A stretch of DNA of 33,139 bases from Methanobacteriota archaeon (GTDB lineage Archaea > Thermoplasmatota > DTKX01 > VGTL01): positions 1 to 33,139 of the forward strand of contig VGTL01000029.1 of NCBI GenBank assembly GCA_016874675.1, read 5' to 3'. Positions 31,051 through 33,139 of this stretch are shown piece by piece. Under the pieces are notes generated by a model, which saw nothing but the letters and a program-made list of their open reading frames with translations, was not told the DNA's origin and did not search any database. Numbering within the stretch: position 1 is the first letter of the stretch; every line of letters begins with the position of its first letter. The position numbers were made by a program, and so were the translations under genes.

Positions 31051-31491
31051 ATGGGCGTGAAGGAATGGTACATGGACCGGATGCTCGACAGGATGAGCCC
31101 GGAGGAGAGGAAGGGGATGATGAACAGCATGATGGACAAGTTCTTCGAGCGCCTGACCCCGGAGGAGAAAAAGGAGCTCCTGAACTCCATGATGCCCCGG
31201 ATGATGGACAAGATGCTCGAGGGGACCACCGCCGAGGACAGGCTGGGCATGATGATGACGATGATGCCGACCATGATGTCCCGGATGTTCGGCGGGGGGG
31301 AGGGCGGGGCCGGGGCGCCGTTCGACATGCCGGCCCTCTTCGGGGGGACGGGTAGGGAGAGTGATGGCAGCGGGGCCCGGGGGGATTTCCGTCCCTGGGA
31401 GTGCTGCCCGTGCAGGCACCTTTGCGAGCAGGGAAGGAAGGATCGCGCGCTCCCCCCGACCGTTGAGGGCGGGTCAGACGGTTCCCATTGA
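31051..31491 (+). CDS. Methionine-rich protein with three 20-24 residue repeats
   Basis: A 146-residue protein with 22 Met, 21 of them in the first 79 residues. Three repeats begin at S16, T36 and T60 with the pattern (S/T)(P/A)E(E/D)(R/K)xxMMxxMMPxMMxxM, each likely an amphipathic helix with Met along one face. A Gly-rich linker (81-90) leads to a C-terminal cluster ECCPCRHLC (CCxC-x3-C). No signal peptide or membrane helix is seen, so it is cytoplasmic. The ATG follows the RHH stop directly, with GGAGGAGA as ribosome site. Thioether and thiol clusters of this type fit binding of Cu(I), Ag(I) or Hg(II), or a hydrophobic partner; this is inference. Confidence 0.8.
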   Translation: MGVKEWYMDRMLDRMSPEERKGMMNSMMDKFFERLTPEEKKELLNSMMPRMMDKMLEGTTAEDRLGMMMTMMPTMMSRMFGGGEGGAGAPFDMPALFGGTGRESDGSGARGDFRPWECCPCRHLCEQGRKDRALPPTVEGGSDGSH

Positions 31492-31534
31492 GACCTGGCG
31501 GCGAAGCCGGACATCCGGGCCCGGCCGGCAACCA

Positions 31535-31581
31535 TTATATCTACACTAGTTCGTAGCCCTCCCTGACAGGTGAGGGTTTTT
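31535..31581 (+). promoter_or_regulatory. Promoter and leader hairpin of the DUF2341 gene
   Basis: A TATA box TTATAT (31535-31540) lies 44 nt before ATG 31582. Between them, 31557-31564 (CCCTCCCT) pairs with 31568-31576 (AGGTGAGGG, one bulged T) in an 8-bp stem with a 3-nt loop, followed by TTTTT and the ATG. The right arm is also the ribosome site. If transcription starts near 31563, as TATA spacing suggests, only the right arm is in the mRNA; an earlier start would hide the site in the stem. Confidence 0.45.
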
Positions 31582-33139
31582 ATGTCCGGCGTGCCTCATA
31601 GAAGAACCTCCCGTCCGCTCGGAACGTTGCTCGTCCTCGTGTTCGCGCTGTCGGCGCTGTCTCCCTGTGCCGCCTGTGACCACCCGGCGGCCGGCGCGCC
31701 CCCGGAGGGACGCGCCCTCGTCCCCTGGTGGGACTACAACTGGAATTACCGGGCGTCGGTGACGATCGACAACACGAAGCTCCAGTCGCCCCTGAGCGAC
31801 TACCCCGTGCTCGTCAACATCAGCGCCCCGGAGCTGGTCTCCGCCGGAAAGCTCAGATCGGACGGGGGGGACGCCCGGTTCGCCGACTCGGACGGCAAGA
31901 CCCAGCTGGGCTATTACCGGGGCTCCGAGAGCGATTTCTGGGTGAAGGTCCAAAACATCCCGGCCGGCTCCAAGAAGACGATCTACTTCTACTACGGGAA
32001 CCCGTCGGCCACCTCCAAGTCCGACCTGAACGTGACCTACATCTTCAGGGAGGACTTCGAGGGCGGCTCGCTCGACTCCAGCAAGTGGGAGGTCGCGGAC
32101 GGCTCCTGGACCATCATTTCCGACGGGGGCAGCAGGGTCCTGCAGGGGACGGGCGCCGGCGGCTCCTCCTGGGCCCGAAGGACAATCCGCCTCAAGCTGC
32201 CCAACGACGAGACGGTGAAGGACCTCGCGGTGGAGATGGACTGGCGCGTGTCGGAGGACAACACGCTCGCGAACTTCATCTACCGGGCCCAGACGACCTC
32301 GATAGCGTCCTCGGACCGGTGGTGGGGGCGCATCGAGAGCCGCTCCAGCTACGGCAAGGGGTTCAACCTGCTCAAATCGGTCTCGGGCGGCGAGACGCAC
32401 ATCGGCAACCGCGTACCGGTCAACCCGGTCACGACCTACAACCATTACCACATCAAGGCGTCCGACACGACCCACACTCTGGCGGTCAGGGGCATCCTCT
32501 CGTCCGACTACACCGACGGGAGCGTGAACCAGGCGGGCTACCTGGGGCTCCAGGTTGAGCTCAACTCCCTCTACATCGACAACATCCTTATACGCAAGTA
32601 CTTCTCCCCTGAGCCCTCGTCGAAGCTCGGAGCGGAGGAGTACCCGTTCAAGTTCCTGTCGGCGGAGGTGTCCTCCCAGGCGCCCAACGAGGGGGAGGAG
32701 GTCCTGGTGAACGTCACCTTCAACAACCCGACCTCCAACCCGATATCGTTCGAGGTGGCGCTCCACGAGGGCGCGGAGCGCGCCGACGCCTCGGTCGTGG
32801 AGAAGCGGCCGGTGACGCTGGGGCCCGACGGGGACAAGCTGGTCCAGTTCGCCTGGACGGCCGAGGGCGGGAACACCGTTCTCTGGGTGGAGCTCGACGG
32901 GTCGCCGCTTGCCTCGTTCCCGATGACCGTGAACTGGCTTCCCGTGCTGGACTACATCCCGGACCAGCGGTTCGTCCAGGACCAGGCGGTGACGCTCCGC
33001 TTCACGGCCCGCGACAAGGACGGCGAGGCGCTCTCGTGGTCCGAGGACTGCCCGCTTTTCAACTTCACCAGGACCAACGCCACGGGCGCCGAGGCGGCCT
33101 TCAGGCCGACCAACGACGATGTCGGCGCCTACGTCGTGA
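31582..33139 (+). CDS. DUF2341 surface protein, cut by the window end
   Basis: The frame is open from ATG 31582 to the last base (519 codons, no stop), so the gene is partial. A signal segment (about residues 12-32) is followed by a DUF2341 domain (about 48-150: 'WNYRASVTIDNT', 'DGGDARFADSDGKTQLGYY', 'IPAGSKKTIYFYYGNPSATS'). A jelly-roll/LamG-like region starts with 'FREDFEGGSLDSSKWEV' (about 152-350). Ig-like modules start near 'FKFLSAEVSSQAPNEGEEVLVNVTFNN' and 'PVLDYIPDQRFVQDQAVTLRFTARD'. DUF2341 proteins are typically large archaeal or bacterial surface proteins. A C-terminal anchor would be expected beyond the window. AGGTGAGGG before the ATG is the ribosome site. Confidence 0.88.
   Translation, partial: MSGVPHRRTSRPLGTLLVLVFALSALSPCAACDHPAAGAPPEGRALVPWWDYNWNYRASVTIDNTKLQSPLSDYPVLVNISAPELVSAGKLRSDGGDARFADSDGKTQLGYYRGSESDFWVKVQNIPAGSKKTIYFYYGNPSATSKSDLNVTYIFREDFEGGSLDSSKWEVADGSWTIISDGGSRVLQGTGAGGSSWARRTIRLKLPNDETVKDLAVEMDWRVSEDNTLANFIYRAQTTSIASSDRWWGRIESRSSYGKGFNLLKSVSGGETHIGNRVPVNPVTTYNHYHIKASDTTHTLAVRGILSSDYTDGSVNQAGYLGLQVELNSLYIDNILIRKYFSPEPSSKLGAEEYPFKFLSAEVSSQAPNEGEEVLVNVTFNNPTSNPISFEVALHEGAERADASVVEKRPVTLGPDGDKLVQFAWTAEGGNTVLWVELDGSPLASFPMTVNWLPVLDYIPDQRFVQDQAVTLRFTARDKDGEALSWSEDCPLFNFTRTNATGAEAAFRPTNDDVGAYVV

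Overview
The window looks like chromosome from a high-GC archaeon, most plausibly a Thermoplasmatota-type euryarchaeon. Visible reasons: many genes start 20-32 nt downstream of archaeal TATA boxes (leaderless or near-leaderless), while others have Shine-Dalgarno motifs and GTG or TTG starts. There is an archaeal Bat-type HTH regulator, a Rab-like small GTPase and a UbiA-type prenyltransferase. Six genes encode exported or membrane-anchored proteins built from beta-helix, Ig-like, CARDB, PKD, beta-propeller or DUF2341 modules. The lineage is inference; no rRNA or tRNA gene is visible to anchor it.

Layout. 1-4.3 kb (minus): a coupled run of a large beta-helix/Ig-like surface protein and two small membrane proteins, then a hairpin repeat and the first 14 codons of a gene leaving the window. 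4.3-8 kb: UbiA prenyltransferase divergent from an HTH_10 regulator, a GNAT acetyltransferase divergent from a tRNA-dihydrouridine synthase, and a tiny minus-strand ORF. 8-14.2 kb (plus): a reductase-adenylation fusion protein preceded by a possible leader peptide, then a tightly coupled trio (polysaccharide pyruvyl transferase family, small Cys protein, GMC oxidoreductase with a four-Cys motif). 14.3-18 kb: a glycine-rich surface protein behind a promoter carrying an 18-bp perfect palindrome. 18.2-22.7 kb (minus): PhzF, PurSL and PurQ in overlapping order, the last two being FGAM synthase of purine synthesis. 23.1-26.7 kb (minus): a zinc-ribbon protein, a CARDB surface protein and a Rab-like GTPase. 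26.8-30.6 kb: divergent Asp-box propeller proteins and a TfoX-N protein. 30.7-31.5 kb: a ribbon-helix-helix regulator with a Met-rich tail coupled to a Met-rich protein. 31.6 kb to the end: a DUF2341 surface protein cut by the window edge.

The most unusual signals are four. (1) Six low-complexity inverted-repeat elements, each built of its own 7- or 8-bp unit and each sitting just after a stop codon. (2) The reductase-first, adenylation-second fusion with its 16-codon leader ORF, next to a GMC oxidoreductase operon, a candidate acyl/aldehyde/alcohol pathway. (3) The RHH plus Met-rich pair, a candidate soft-metal sensor and binder. (4) Divergent gene pairs that appear to share one AT-rich TATA island. 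No CRISPR array, insertion sequence, prophage or RNA gene was recognised.
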